Source: Crambe crambe
Lineage: Eukaryota > Porifera > Demospongiae > Poecilosclerida > Crambeidae
Length of the DNA: 64,000 nt
Direction: 5' to 3'
Assembly (NCBI GenBank): GCA_963924555.1
Contig: OZ004586.1
Location: 5,290,501-5,354,500, forward strand
Shown here: positions 24,858-36,428 of the stretch, piece after piece
How positions within the stretch are numbered: position 1 is the first letter of the stretch
Layout: each line of letters opens with the position of its first letter
Position numbers and translations under genes: made by a program
Notes under the pieces: model-generated
Told to the model about the DNA's origin: nothing
What the model saw: only the letters and a program-made list of their open reading frames with translations
The model's database searches: none

Positions 24858-27800
24858 ATGGTGGAGGATGTCACACGTGGAACACTAGATGGTACGTTTA
24901 CATGTATGAAAAAAAAATTACATCAACATTACCAAGTCAACTACTGCCTGTATGTAATTGATCAAGGTGCATATCTAGCTTATCACTTTGCTGTTATCAG
25001 ATCCTTTCATTCAAAGTGCTTTATTACCGGCTATCCAACTTCGCAGCTCAGTTTATGTGGACGTTCAAGTACCATTAGAATTGATGATTAATATATTGTG
25101 AAGACTAGAATAACATCTCTTCTATATTTCTTGGTGGAGTCTCTTTATTAAGAAGACATGACTGCATCTCTTTGTTTCATTTGTAGAGTCTGATGCTTAC
25201 ATACTAGTGTCGTCTGTTGTGTGATAATGAAATTGACTCTCTTAAATTGTTGATTAAAAATTGTAAGGAAAAAATCCATAAAAATATGATTAAAATTTCC
25301 TTTCATTTTAGATAAGCTGTACATTATGCTAGTTCCTTGTGATTGGTGTGATACTCATTTCGAATTGCAACGGCTACAAGGAGTGTGTGTTGTTGTAAGG
25401 AAAGATCTGTGCAGTGGACTCAGACTTGGGGCAAGGGTCACTATAATTGGTGCTTCCACTCATAAACTAGTCACTCACTCTCAGCAGACATTCATCAACT
25501 CAATTATAGAGGTATGTTTGACACTTAGCAACTTTTAGAATCACAGTGTGTGGAGTACTTCTTCATGCATAGCAAATATGTGTCTGTAGCTATATGTTTC
25601 ATTCAGGCAAATAATAGAATTAAGTCAGAGGCAGAAGCTATTGCCCTCTATGCCAAGAAGCATTCTTTATTTTGAAAGGTGATAGTTATCATAGTACTTA
25701 CTTTTGAGGAGCTATCAAATGGTACCCAATTAGGTTCTGCTGCTCTCCTACTTAACTGTCTGTGCTTTGTCTTTCTGTACTTAACTGTCTGTGTTTTGTT
25801 TGTCTTTCTGTCTGTGTTTTTGTCATTCTGTATTATTGGCTGCTACTTAGTGTGATAGAAGAAAAAATCAAGTCAAGTTGAACTTCATAGAAATTTTTTA
25901 AAATTTTTTTTCGAGTGGAACTGCATACCAAGTAGGAATATACTGGAACATGGCAGGATTTCCAACTAGAGTAAGCTAGTTTATGTTATGAAGCGCCAAC
26001 TAAAGCCTAGGGAAGAGCAACAAGGTACTGAGGGTAGCATAGAGATAGCTTACTTAGAGTTAGAGAAAGTTGCTCCTCAAAAGTAAAACGCTATATGGTA
26101 CGAGTTTTTCATAATCCCAATCATTTGCTTGCTTTGTTTTATCATTCTGCATAGCTTGTGAATATTCTCATTGGGCGTTTAGTGCTACACTTGCCTTCAG
26201 CTTTGCAGGTTAACTGATTTCCCACGTTTCAATGCTGTACTGTCTAACCAAATTATTTTTTCAGCTGATATTTGCCCCCCTGGCTCTTATCATCGCCTCA
26301 AGATGTGTCTGCTTTTGAAAAAGAAGACAGCAGAAAAAACATGGTATGTACATACACAGGATTGGAAGCAGCTCATGTATGGTCATTAAGCTAATGTAGT
26401 AAAGTTCAGATTAATTAAGTTCAATCGATTGTTTATCCTGCTTTGTATCAATCATCTGACATGCATGACTTCTACTTTGATGTTTTTTATTTGCAGTGTT
26501 AGATCTTCTTGCTTATGGACCAGATACAGTTACTATCCATCAGTTGTTTAAAGTTGCCAGTGCTTTGGATCCTAATCCAGTTCACCATACTTCACTAAAT
26601 GATCTTGTTGCCTCCTTGAGAAGGAATACATGGGCACATTCATTGATGGTGTGACTAGGGCCAGTAACATATGTTTGTTAGCCGAACCTGTAGACAACTT
26701 TTCTGTTTAGTAATAGAATTCTAGAACTGAAGTGGGTAAGACAATTTTCTGGCTCCATCTCAATTTGGTGATTTAGCTTATAGTGTTATACTGCACAGTT
26801 CTTATTAAAGATGAACCAAAGAACTTGAGTGCCATGAATGGCTTACGTAGCTCTGGATCTGGTGGTATTGTGATCCTTTCCTTCAGTGATAGAATGTGTA
26901 TGACTAATTTTGCGATTGTTCTGGGGATAGATTATAGCTACAGTATTATGTGGTGTGTGTATGAAATTGGAGCTTTACATACCATTATTAGCTGGAAGCC
27001 TTTTGTTGGCTCATGATAGAGTGTGTGTTATAGAGAATCTCAGCTCCCTCAAGAAAGATGTTAGAAAAAAGGTATGTAGCTATATAATATAGTGCATAAT
27101 TATGCTTGTATTTATGTAGCCATGGAGAGAGATCGGGTAGTTTTGAATGTGCCTAGACAGAAGCAGAAGGGTAAAACTAAGGCTCAAGAGTTATCTTGGC
27201 CATTGAGCTGTAAGATCTGGGCTCTTGTAGATCAGTAAGACAGAAAGAAATCTTTATCTAAAGCCGATAGTGAAGTATTGAGGGAGTATTCCCTGCAGGT
27301 CTGTGTGACAAATTATAGAAAATACTTTATGTGTGCATGGTAGGAAGGGATTTATAGAAGCAGCTTGCTTATGATGAGAAATTCTAGCCTCGTACCCAGG
27401 CCCCATGAAAAAAGCAGGGTCTGGGTATCAAGAGCCATAGAAGGAGGCCCTGGAAAAATATATATACCAAGGCCCCCATGAAGGGATAATAAACTTCAAT
27501 CTATACATTAATCATTGTATTGGCTCTATTATGACACATCAGTCATCGATAAAGGATTAGTAGAGTGAGTCTGGAAATATATAACTGATACACTTTATTC
27601 ACATAACTTTGCAGTCATTTCAGGCTGGTAGTAGTGAACGATCCCACTGACCTTTCTCCTCAAGTACACCTGCATGATGTCATGATGAGTCATATCATGA
27701 GCAGTAGCAGAAGTGGAGGCTCTCCTCCCCTCTTGTGAATCTGCATCAATACTTATGCATGGCATCAGTGATGGAAGAGGTAAATGAAGATGCCTCCATT

Positions 27801-29107
27801 CTAATGCAGGATTTTCATGTTGCTAGTCTTAGAGTACGGATGTCTGCATCACGTGGTATGGACATTCCCATTGGAGCTCTCAACAGCATGTATGTATTTC
27901 AATTGATAATGTATGTATGGTTTAGTGTAATATGAAACAAGTTTCACACAGACTCGTTATAGGAAGCATTTTTTTGCAAGGATCAATCCAAAGATCTTGC
28001 CTTACCAGAAGAAAGAAAGTCTTCTGGTGTACACATAATAGTCATACATATATTGTCATACTTTTTCAGTGTGTGGCTCATTTCACTTGCCTAAGTGATT
28101 GATTGTAACTGGATCAGAACAATTTCTGTTCTCTGAACAATTGTATGATACTTAGTACACAATTGATTGTCAGGAACTAATTGATTCTCATTTTTTTTTG
28201 TGTAGGAATGCCGTTGCATGTGCACATGCTAAGCTAAATCTGAAGAAAAAGGTTAGTCACAGATATGTCATATGTCATCAGGTAACAAATTCTCAATGAC
28301 TATGTATATACGTATGTATGTGTGTTAAGCAGTTGCAGAAGATGCAGTAATTTCGATTTATTTCACTTACGTACAAGCCAATTTGGTGAGTTTTAATTTT
28401 TTTTTGTACCCAAGTACCCTAGTGTTACTTGACCAAACCCTCTAAATTATGCTAGCTCAGTTCTTGGTTTTATTTCCTTGTCTACATTTCAAGACTAATT
28501 CTGATCCTGACAGATACATTGGTAGAGAGGCATCACCTAAAGTATACAGTCATTATCCCCAGGGGTCTTTTGCTGTTTCAAATTTTCAAAGCTTCCCCCC
28601 CATAAAATCCTGCCCTGGGTTCAGGAATGATGGTGGTGTGTTAGTATAGTCATCGAATACTTAGAAAAATTATTGGAACTATATATGTATGTGTAACTAC
28701 TTCTTCTCCTGTGAAAATAAGTCTCTATGTGTATTGCATAGTTGCATTCATGTATGTACAAGCTCTATGCATGCATGCATGCATGCCGTATTTCCTTGAA
28801 TAAAATGCCTTGATTCAATGCTTTGAGTGAACATTGGTGATCGTGCTTGCACACTACTGTTCACTTGCTGCAAGAGTTTTTAAAAATGACAAGAAAAAAA
28901 ACTCTAGCTGCACTCATAGTGGTAGACACTGATTTAATCGAACGCCTGGTCTGAACATGGTATATATGGTATATGTAGCATCAACCACAGTGTCATAACG
29001 TTTACTTTTTACGATAGTTTGATGAGAGCTTAAGACTTCTTCATAAGCAGATTGTAGACCTTTGCAAGTGCCATAGAATGGCTAATATTCATCAGCATGA
29101 AGAATAG
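24858..29107 (+). CDS. MCMDC2: MCMDC2-like MCM-domain protein (multi-exon)
   Basis: MCMDC2 is a divergent, ATPase-degenerate MCM relative needed for meiotic recombination in animals. Landmarks along the plus strand: YCLYVIDQGAYLAYHFAV (about 24945) resembles the N-terminal segment; RLQGVCVVVRKDL...GARVTIIGASTH (25370-25460) the OB-fold part; DICPPGSYHRLKMCLLL (26268-26318) the PPGTYNLLKLCLL segment; LAYGPDTVTIHQLF (about 26510); LAGSLLLAHDRVCVIENLSSLK (about 26980-27060) the degenerate nucleotide-binding core; LNLKKK (28206-28249) and VAEDAVISIYF (about 28332) the lid region. A last exon, 29018-29107, ends in TAG. The start near 24858 is the first in-frame ATG before similarity begins and is uncertain; some small exons are probably missed. 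Joining 28249 to 28332 needs one extra base, so a small indel or unrecognised splice exists there. Confidence 0.7.
27389..27425. repeat. Short hairpin element (AGCCTCGTACCCAGG family)
   Basis: AGCCTCGTACCCAGG with a partly complementary CTGGGTATCA... half about 30 bp on. The same motif occurs at 30083-30137 as a full hairpin and as a half-site at about 48572-48596. Confidence 0.55.
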
Positions 29108-29388
29108 TTTATCTTTATTTTTATTTCGTCATGACTCCTAAATCTTTTTATAATCATGACACATGCTATCTGTTGTGTGTATTCAACGTTTTAATTTGTG
29201 TGTGCAATGGCAATTCATTATGTTTCTTATGTAAGTACTGTCAAGAAAGAGTGTCAGTGCAGAGTTATCACCATTAGCCTTGTTTCTGGTATTATTTTTC
29301 AGAAAACAGTTAAATGCAATGCTGTATAATTATTATCATCATTATTATAGGTTTATAATTACATTCAAGGTCATATTATGTTCTTAGA

Positions 29389-30605
29389 TTAATTGCATCC
29401 ATAGAGTGTGTTGACTGTTACACAGTCACTCACACTTAAATGTTGAGTTCTTCCGAGGTATGGGCTTCCTTGAGACCAATATACTAAATAATTTATAATA
29501 TCTATTGTATTCCTCCCATTTTTACTAAATGCCTTTTGGTTGTAGTGCATGATCGAACCATAATCATATCCCAGTTCATATGTATTCACTTCAGACCTGG
29601 TACGCCTTTTAAATTGACTCAGGTACCCTTGAGGTATATTTTCTTTGTTGATCTTGATGTACAAGTCTCAATTGGGTCTGGTATGTTCATGCCATATTCC
29701 AATTGCATGGCCTATTTCATGCAGGATAACACGATGAAAATCACATCCAGGTATCTGTATATTGACTGTTATCTGATAGTCTTGTTTGTACCCCACTGTA
29801 TTGGTGTAGCAACCTTGCCATCTGAACGAAATACCAGGGTATCTTCTCCAGCATGTTCTGTTTCTTGGAAAGTCAAACAAGTCTTCTCGCTCCACTCTCT
29901 GATTGCTACGTACTTTGATCTTTCCTGCTGTAGAGTCATTCACACTCTTATGGATGTGATAAACTACTCTTCCTTCTGGCCAGCGTAGAGACTTTTGTAC
30001 CTCTTTATGCTTAAAATACCTTTCTTGTTATGCTATGATAATTATGTATGTAAAGGTGAACGACAAGCGATGTACATGATTAGCCTCGCTCCCAGGCTCT
30101 CCGTGAATTCTTCACTGAGAACCTGGAAACGAGGCTATGTACATGTTAAGAATAATCACATGTACAATCATAATTATGTAATGAACTTACTTCAGCATTT
30201 AGTGGCTCCTCATAGTATGCTTTAATCAGCTCTCTGCTGATGGCCAAATCACCCTCAAAGTATTTTCCGTTACTATATACAAGTTTAGGAAGATCATCAT
30301 CATCTTCCATGAGAGGAAACACATCCTATAGAATTATGTCAAGGTTGTCTTAAATTCAAACACACTGGTTACTAAAATGGCATTGGACAAAAACTCCCCA
30401 TCTCATTTCAATGAATCCACCCATGCAGAAATGGCTCCTTTCCCATTTATTTCAAATGCTGCAATCATGTACTAAATCATGAGTCAACTCACTTTCTGCG
30501 ATTTCCAAATGGTGTATCATGATCCCTTGAGTTCACTCTAATCGTTGGTCTGCATCAGGAAGTAGTGGCCAACAGCCAAAGAAGCATTACAGCAGTTTGA
30601 TGCAT
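29389..30605 (-). pseudogene. Astacin-family metalloprotease with in-frame TGA codons
   Basis: Astacins are secreted zinc proteases. On the minus strand, an exon 30328-30192 encodes a propeptide with KYFEGD, the aspartate-switch motif that blocks the zinc. Exon 29999-29389 encodes the catalytic domain from RWPEGRVVYHI through HEIGHAIGIWHEHTRP to SIMHY, the Met-turn, and ends normally (TLYGCN, stop). The phase-0 junction of these two exons fits. Directly after HEHTRPN, where the family has Arg (RxDRD), a TGA stands at 29670-29668, and the frame then continues with DLYIKINKENI. A possible signal-peptide exon (MHQTAVMLLWLLATT, 30605 downward) carries another in-frame TGA and does not join in phase. 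All zinc ligands are present, so decay appears recent. Confidence 0.75.
30083..30137. repeat. Short hairpin element (AGCCTCG...CGAGGCT)
   Basis: Inverted ends TAGCCTCGCTCCCAGG and CCTGGAAACGAGGCTA enclose about 24 bp. It lies in the intron between the two astacin exons. Confidence 0.7.
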
Positions 30606-30834
30606 GCTAGTGCTAGCTATGTAGCTACTTATAAATGTTCTGTAGCAACTTGTATGCTGATTGTAATGACACACTAAGGGATATAGTTGGTATTGTATGA
30701 ATATTAGAGTTACACTATTGGACAATAAAGCCTACCTATTTGGAATCTGCACGGTAACAATGCTGTACCCAGGAAGCTGTGTGTGTGTGTGTGTGTAGCA
30801 GCTGGTTTTCGTTTTCTCTTTGTAAGTGGGGTAA

Positions 30835-30885
30835 GGGAGAGAGTTTCTTCCAGTTTGGCCTTCCCATATACCTACGATTAGTTAA
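30835..30885 (-). pseudogene. Remnant copy of the second death-domain exon
   Basis: The minus strand reads an acceptor followed by MGRPNWKKLS, close to YGRPSWKKLA of the death-domain exon at 31590-31500, after which similarity stops. It is a decayed partial duplicate. Confidence 0.45.
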
Positions 30886-31499
30886 GATACTGTAGTGGGG
30901 GTACAAAGATTATGATGACAAGGGTCAGCCTAATGGTAATCTAGATCCCCACACTAGTGATGATGACCTTTCACCTTCATAATTATGCAAATGTATAAAT
31001 ATTTATACTGTACGTCCATCCTAACATTGTAGTTTCTTTCCGTGATGACCTTGGGTAAACTTAGCACGTGCGCTTGCCCCACAATGCTTTGCATTCCTAG
31101 TTGATAACTTAATACTATTGCACCTTTGTCAAACTGAAGTGTCATTGCATGGAGTGTGTTTGAGAGAGGGAGGGTCTGAAGAAAAAGAAGAAGCTAACTT
31201 TCAAGGCTAGGGAGAGAAGTTGGATGGCTATAGTGTTACAGGTCTGCCCCACCCCCCACCTAAGGTTACCATACAAATAGGTGCGTTATGTTCGCCACCA
31301 TTCCTCTCCCAAGCAGCTATTTATTAAAGGTTATTCCATTGGTTACAAAATATAAATTTGATATCTGGGATCCAATTTCACATAAACAATCAATCACATA
31401 AAGTGAACAGTGGTAGGTCAATTCCGATAATAGTTATAGCAGAATCGGTATTAAAAAAAGGAAAATTAATAAACTTGCATTCTTGCATTATAAAAACTT

Positions 31500-32224
31500 A
31501 CTTTGTTGTTTTGTAGCGATACTTTCAAAAAGTGCATAATTAACATCCTTCACAGCCTCTGCTAATTTCTTCCAGCTTGGCCTCCCATACCTATGTGCAT
31601 ATGTATAAGCAATTAATGAACACGATTAGTGTGGATTCAATTTGCTTGTCTAGGAACCCACAGGCCTTTTGCAACTTGAGTCTGGTCTGACTGATCTAAC
31701 CTCAGAACCCCAAGGACACCATACGTAATTGGATGTCTAGTCGTAGACTAATGCCAAACACCTAGGGATAGCATTTTCTAAATGCTGCAGCAGCGTAAAG
31801 AAACTGAACAAGAAACCATGAAGAATCTATTTCAGGTCATCGTCCATACACTACACACATGCACTCACAAAGGCTCTATTTTTTAAACAAAGCCTACTAG
31901 GATACCAACTTTCAAGGTGACCTCAGCCTTCGTAGAAAAGGCTAGCTTTAATAACTACAGTAGTAGGTTGTATTGATATTTTCATGCAGGTCTATGAAAT
32001 TAACTACCTCCTTTCCCAAATTTTTCTCTTTACCTGTGATAGTTGTAGTTTAGTTTGAGCCATTCCATCATGGCCATATTGAGACACATTGCACTATCCC
32101 TGGGGTGGTTTTGCTGGATCCTGTCCAATGCAGACCCTTTTAAATGTAGCTTAGTAAATAATTGCCTCCATTGAGCAGAAAGGCTTTCAATTGAATTGAA
32201 CACTTCTCCATAATCCTCAGGTGC
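31500..32224 (-). CDS. Death-domain protein, two exons visible (partial)
   Basis: Exon 32224-32033 encodes FNSIESLSAQWRQLFTKLHL...LDRIQQNHPRDSAMCLNMAM, and exon 31590-31500 encodes GRPSWKKLAEAV. Together they make the six-helix death-domain signature (W at helix 2, I-x-x-I/hydrophobic helix 3, MEWL helix 5, SWKKLAEAV helix 6). A small exon encoding DNILLELMDQSLL may precede it near 32570-32610. Death domains mediate homotypic assembly in apoptosis and innate signalling. No second domain is recognised upstream or downstream. The astacin exons farther on are not taken as part of this protein because one is cytosolic and the other secreted. Confidence 0.65.
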
Positions 32225-32339
32225 TATAACAGAACAAAATATATGAGGGGAAAAATGATTCTTAGTGGGTGTTCTTAATAAGGAACAACTACTAAAGCCT
32301 ATTTGCATTCACTTGATCCATTGATCATTTATTATAACT

Positions 32340-32470
32340 GCTATAACTTTAACCAAAATAAAAACAAGAGTGGGTGATCAGCTCTCTGCTGGTGTCTTAA
32401 ACATGAAAATTGAGAAAGTTAGAGCAGATATAGTGAATGATCAAGGGATCATGTGAATGTAAATAGATGT
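32340..32470. repeat. Dispersed repeat, inverted mate at 62560-62700
   Basis: AGTGGGTGATCAGCTCTCTG, GAGAAAGTTAGA and AATGATCAAGGGATC all occur in complement near 62560-62700. Both copies end close to a GGGATC-type motif, suggesting a small DNA element. One copy is upstream of the death-domain exons and the other lies after the last LARS2 exon seen. Confidence 0.65.
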
Positions 32471-33127
32471 TAGGTTAAAATGATTGTTTTGGTAATTTCG
32501 CAGGTGCTGTTAAATGGATAGACTAATTTATATGGGAGTTTCAAGGTCATATTTACAGTTGCACTCACTTAGCAAACTCTGATCCATAAGTTCCAGCAAG
32601 ATATTATCTACATGAAATGCACAAACTCATTTTACTCTGCACCAACCACATTATAGGAATAATAATAATGCAAGCTGTATATGTATGTTGCTAATGTGGT
32701 ATTCTCTGAATCGAGCATGTTTCCAAGCTTACATCATCAGAATGTATTCTCTTATCTACTGGTATTCCAGAGACATTTAACAATTATTATTAAACTCTGG
32801 CTCGGTGGACAGACGAGCCTATTACATAAGCATGGAGCCATGGGATCTATTCCTCTCTTATTATGAACATAATGTTATCCTGATAAGTGGTAAGAAGAAG
32901 CAATCCCCTGATCCAGCTCTTGCTTTGGTATCGATACAGATACGCCCACATCCTCAAAGTTCACCGTGTCTGTGGACAATGTGATGGTTGATATCCTGGC
33001 GGCGACGAAATATCCTAGAGCCAACTCGCTAGTGTGGGGCTCACCCCAATTATTGGAACTTTAACCCCTTACCATGTACCATAGAGGATGTAATTTTTCC
33101 TCACGTTCGTTGGAGGGAGAACCGGGT

Positions 33128-33695
33128 GCTGAAGCCAGGCGTTTAAGGTCCAGCACCAGGCTTCTAAAATTAATGAGGTAGGTGTTTTATTTGAAGGTTA
33201 TACACTTGCACTGAAGGACCTTTAAACCAAGATTTAATTATTGGGTCAGACTTCAATTGAAGTGATAGCTCTTCAAACACGAGTAGAGGAGAGTAATCCA
33301 CAGTCTCCACATGTGACTATAAGACAAGTTAATGTCATTACAAGTGTAGTTGCTATTGTGCTAGCTAACCAGTTTCTGTCACTTCAATGCTCACTAGCTT
33401 CCTCAAACATTAGAGCTATAAAGTTATGATAATCATACTAATTGTTATTTATACCCTTATACCCGGCCTTCCTGAAACTCCATCAAGAATTCATGAGCAT
33501 CCTGTTGTCTACCATAAGCAAGCTCATAGCTTATAGATGTGGTATTGAATCTAATTATGATCATTGTGTGTTCCTACCCCACAGATTGTGCAGGAAGGAA
33601 GTTGGATCCAGCACACTGGACTGATCATAGAGCATCTCTAACTCCCTAACACAGCAACTGGTTCCTGTGGATCAAACTGTAATATTTATTTGTAC
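33128..33695 (-). pseudogene. USP-like deubiquitinase fragment, copy 2 (inverted)
   Basis: This is the reverse complement of 22150-22777 with scattered changes, including the block encoding LDPTSFL... and the Gln-Gln-Asp-Ala-His-Glu region; the latter is altered here (the CATGAATTCTTGATGGAG core is kept, but the bases before it differ). Neither copy contains catalytic boxes. Confidence 0.55.
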
Positions 33696-34653
33696 TGTTA
33701 GCTTTAGACTCTCACATATTGGAATTTAAAGTAGGGGTCTATAGCCTTGTTTACATGGGACCTAGGATCCGGATTTGAATCCGGATCACAATCCACATGT
33801 GGAAGGTGGATTGAGTCCAGAGTCGTGATCAGGATCTGGGTTGATGGATTTACATGGATTGATATCAGGATCTGGATAAGTGGTCCTGTGTAAATATACG
33901 TGACGGCCAGATAATGTTGTATTAGCTATAGCACTGTTGTAACTTTACTGTTGTATTATACCATGTGATACTGACAGGACACTTCATGACTTGTAAACAG
34001 CCACTCACACAAGTACTTAAGCTGACATGTATTAAAATAGTTGTGAACAATGCTATTAATAATTATAGCAATTATTCTTTGGGCTTGAAATTTGGAGGCA
34101 AATATGCCTTGACATCTAACTTGGTCCCAACCCCGGCCTTTCTTCCCAATTTCAAAAGGCTTCCTTTGTGCTTTTTGGCCAAGCCTGGCCTTTCTACCAA
34201 GCTCCGAACCGCCATAATACCGCGCGCTCTCAACTGCGCATGCGCAATATGACTGCTGGAAGCAATGCTACACGGTTGCCGGACCAATAGCCACTTCGTA
34301 ACCAAAATGTTGTGTCTATGCTTGGAGCAATCTGTAGCTGTGCTGATGCTGGCATAAGTATAAGCATGAGTGAAGAGGCTTTAAAAAACTATTTTAATGA
34401 TCTACCAAAAAATCAGGCATTTAAATTCTATCAGATTCAAATATATTGTATTAAGTGTATTTCACCGACGTGAACAATTAAAGCAGCTTGGTGAGAGGCA
34501 GTTACTAAAGCCAGCATAATCTTGTTTGTTCACAGAGACTGCTATAGGTAAAAGCAGAGACCAACCCTACATGGCATTTTTATTTAGCATAAATTTCATT
34601 ATCACTGTTACGATTTCAACATCACAGCATTAACACAACAGCATAGTAACAGA

Positions 34654-36021
34654 CTAACTAAGAGGTATGGCATCAAATGGCAGAATGAATTTATCGGCAC
34701 CCTTCTTTGGTTCCAACTGTGGGAAGCGGAATTTTTCAGTAATACAACTTGGTATCACAAAACAAACTCTCCATTTTTCTTCCACGCCTGGGAATTGCTC
34801 ATATATTTGATTTAAGTTCTTCAAATCGTGATTTTTCTTGAGCGTGATTTGAAAAATCCAAGGCGGCATGACATAATCAACACCAGTTTTATTACTTTCA
34901 GTAGGTGTGTACAAGGCACCTTTCTTAGCTGGCTTTATCTTGTCCTGATTGGAAAATAAGATGTACTTTCGAACAACGGGAACATCGAATAGCTCGTCAG
35001 AAGGCTTATGGCGTGCTTTATGTTGGAGGTGATGTACTCCTTCATCAGAAATCGGTTTAAAGAGATCTTGAAGGACTTCAGTTTCATATAGCTTTCCAAA
35101 AAGTGTTGGGTTGTTGGAGGTTGCCTTCCAGTCTATTTGATTTGTTGCTAATGCATCCCTGATTTTCATTTTAATATAATGTGACGGGAAGTCTAAGGTA
35201 CAGTCACAATAATCTGCCTCATCCCCTGTCACTATTGGCCACCTGTGGAGTATCCACTGATGACTCTGTGATCTATCGTCATATGCCAGGTGAGACCATT
35301 CAACTCGATTGATTGTATCAAGCAAACTTTCACTTGATAAGAAGGACTCAAGCTGGCGATCATAAGCTTTCTGAAAGACGGTATCAAATTGAACCACTCG
35401 TCGAATTGAACCACCCCACTTTTCATATAGCTTTTCAACTTGTTTTTTTTCCATACCATAGCAAACTTCGCAACATTCAGTGAGCTCTCTTTCTCTCCAT
35501 GGAGGCATGAAGAGATTAATTATATTTTCTGTACTGAAACCGCCGTATTTCGTCCTGTCTGGGGAAACGAAAAGGATGGTAATTGCTTTGGTAGGTGCAA
35601 CTTCAGACCCAGATGATGGGTCAAACAGGTGAATTATATATTCTTCACTTTTTTTCAACAACATTCTTGGGTCAGCATCTTCCTGGACTTCATTTCCATG
35701 AAAGTACACACACCTTCTGTCCACAGTGACAAAAACTTTTCTCTTGTCTTTAAGTAATTCTTGCTTCACATATGGCAAAAAACAGCTTTTCCCCACTCCA
35801 GGTGTTCCTGTAAGTCTAATCCCTATTGATGTTGATCTTTGTTTCCTTTCAATTACACGTATAGCATCTTTCACCGACTTCACAAGCTCTTTGTATGCTT
35901 CTCGAATGTATACCTTCTCAAGATCAAGGTACGAGGGACCCTGAAGGACATCATCTATAAGAGTACAATTGGCGATACTTAAGGCGCATACTAATATTCT
36001 TCCTAATGGAGTACAACCCTT
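34654..36021 (-). CDS. RHS/Crinkler-type P-loop NTPase with C-terminal REase-like nuclease
   Basis: The exon runs from a TTTCTAG acceptor at 36022 to a TAG stop at 34654, about 455 residues; the upstream exon is not identified. A P-loop, LTGTPGVGKS, is followed by a strand/Walker-B-like stretch ITILFVSPD and by PPWRERELTECC and WGGSIRRVVQF, the pattern of trypanosome retrotransposon-hot-spot proteins and oomycete Crinklers. The C-terminal part has GVDYVMPPWIFQIT, K, H and a following WRVCFVIP strand, which fits the restriction-endonuclease-like (D...QxT/ExK) fold of that class. In published surveys such proteins pair an NTPase with a nuclease and behave as host-directed effectors or transposon-linked factors. 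The role in a sponge is unknown. The reading frame is intact. Confidence 0.7.
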   Translation of the reverse strand, partial: KGCTPLGRILVCALSIANCTLIDDVLQGPSYLDLEKVYIREAYKELVKSVKDAIRVIERKQRSTSIGIRLTGTPGVGKSCFLPYVKQELLKDKRKVFVTVDRRCVYFHGNEVQEDADPRMLLKKSEEYIIHLFDPSSGSEVAPTKAITILFVSPDRTKYGGFSTENIINLFMPPWRERELTECCEVCYGMEKKQVEKLYEKWGGSIRRVVQFDTVFQKAYDRQLESFLSSESLLDTINRVEWSHLAYDDRSQSHQWILHRWPIVTGDEADYCDCTLDFPSHYIKMKIRDALATNQIDWKATSNNPTLFGKLYETEVLQDLFKPISDEGVHHLQHKARHKPSDELFDVPVVRKYILFSNQDKIKPAKKGALYTPTESNKTGVDYVMPPWIFQITLKKNHDLKNLNQIYEQFPGVEEKWRVCFVIPSCITEKFRFPQLEPKKGADKFILPFDAIPLS

Positions 36022-36236
36022 CTAGAAAGTAACTTTAAGGGCTGATAATATGACACTGAACACACTGCTTAATTTTCTGTATATATAGGGTCAAAATCCA
36101 ATTTTGAAGCTTAACTTCATTACTTGAGATAATTTTTTTCAAGTTGGATCCTACTAACAGGATGACCTTATATTGGATGGGCAATACTAGCAATTGCAAT
36201 CTTTTTTTTTTTTTGCACGATTTCTAAATTGTACGG

Positions 36237-36428
36237 TATTAAATATTTGTCATCAGATCAAACTAGGGTATTAAATATTTGTCATCAGATCAAACTAGGG
36301 TATTAAATATTTGTCATCAGATCAAACTAGGGTATTAAATATTTGTCATCAGATCAAACTAGGGTATTAAATATTTGTCATCAGATCAAACTAGGGTATT
36401 AAATATTTGTCATCAGATCAAACTAGGG
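36237..36428. repeat. Perfect minisatellite, 6 x 32 bp
   Basis: Six identical 32-bp units (TATTAAATATTTGTCATCAG plus ATCAAACTAGGG) in head-to-tail array, no interruptions. It lies about 215 bp upstream (5' side) of the RHS/Crinkler-like exon. Units are adjacent with no spacers, so it is not a CRISPR array. Confidence 0.97.

Noticed and set aside
29389-30328. TGA in astacin as selenocysteine codon
   Set aside because: It replaces a conserved Arg, a second TGA is also present upstream, and no SECIS-like structure was seen; nonsense mutation is simpler.
29389-32224. Single gene fusing a death domain to an astacin
   Set aside because: The domains belong to different compartments, a propeptide and possible signal exon precede the astacin separately, and no splice frame links them.
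36237-36428. CRISPR-like regular repeats
   Set aside because: Units are directly adjacent with no spacers and the DNA is animal.
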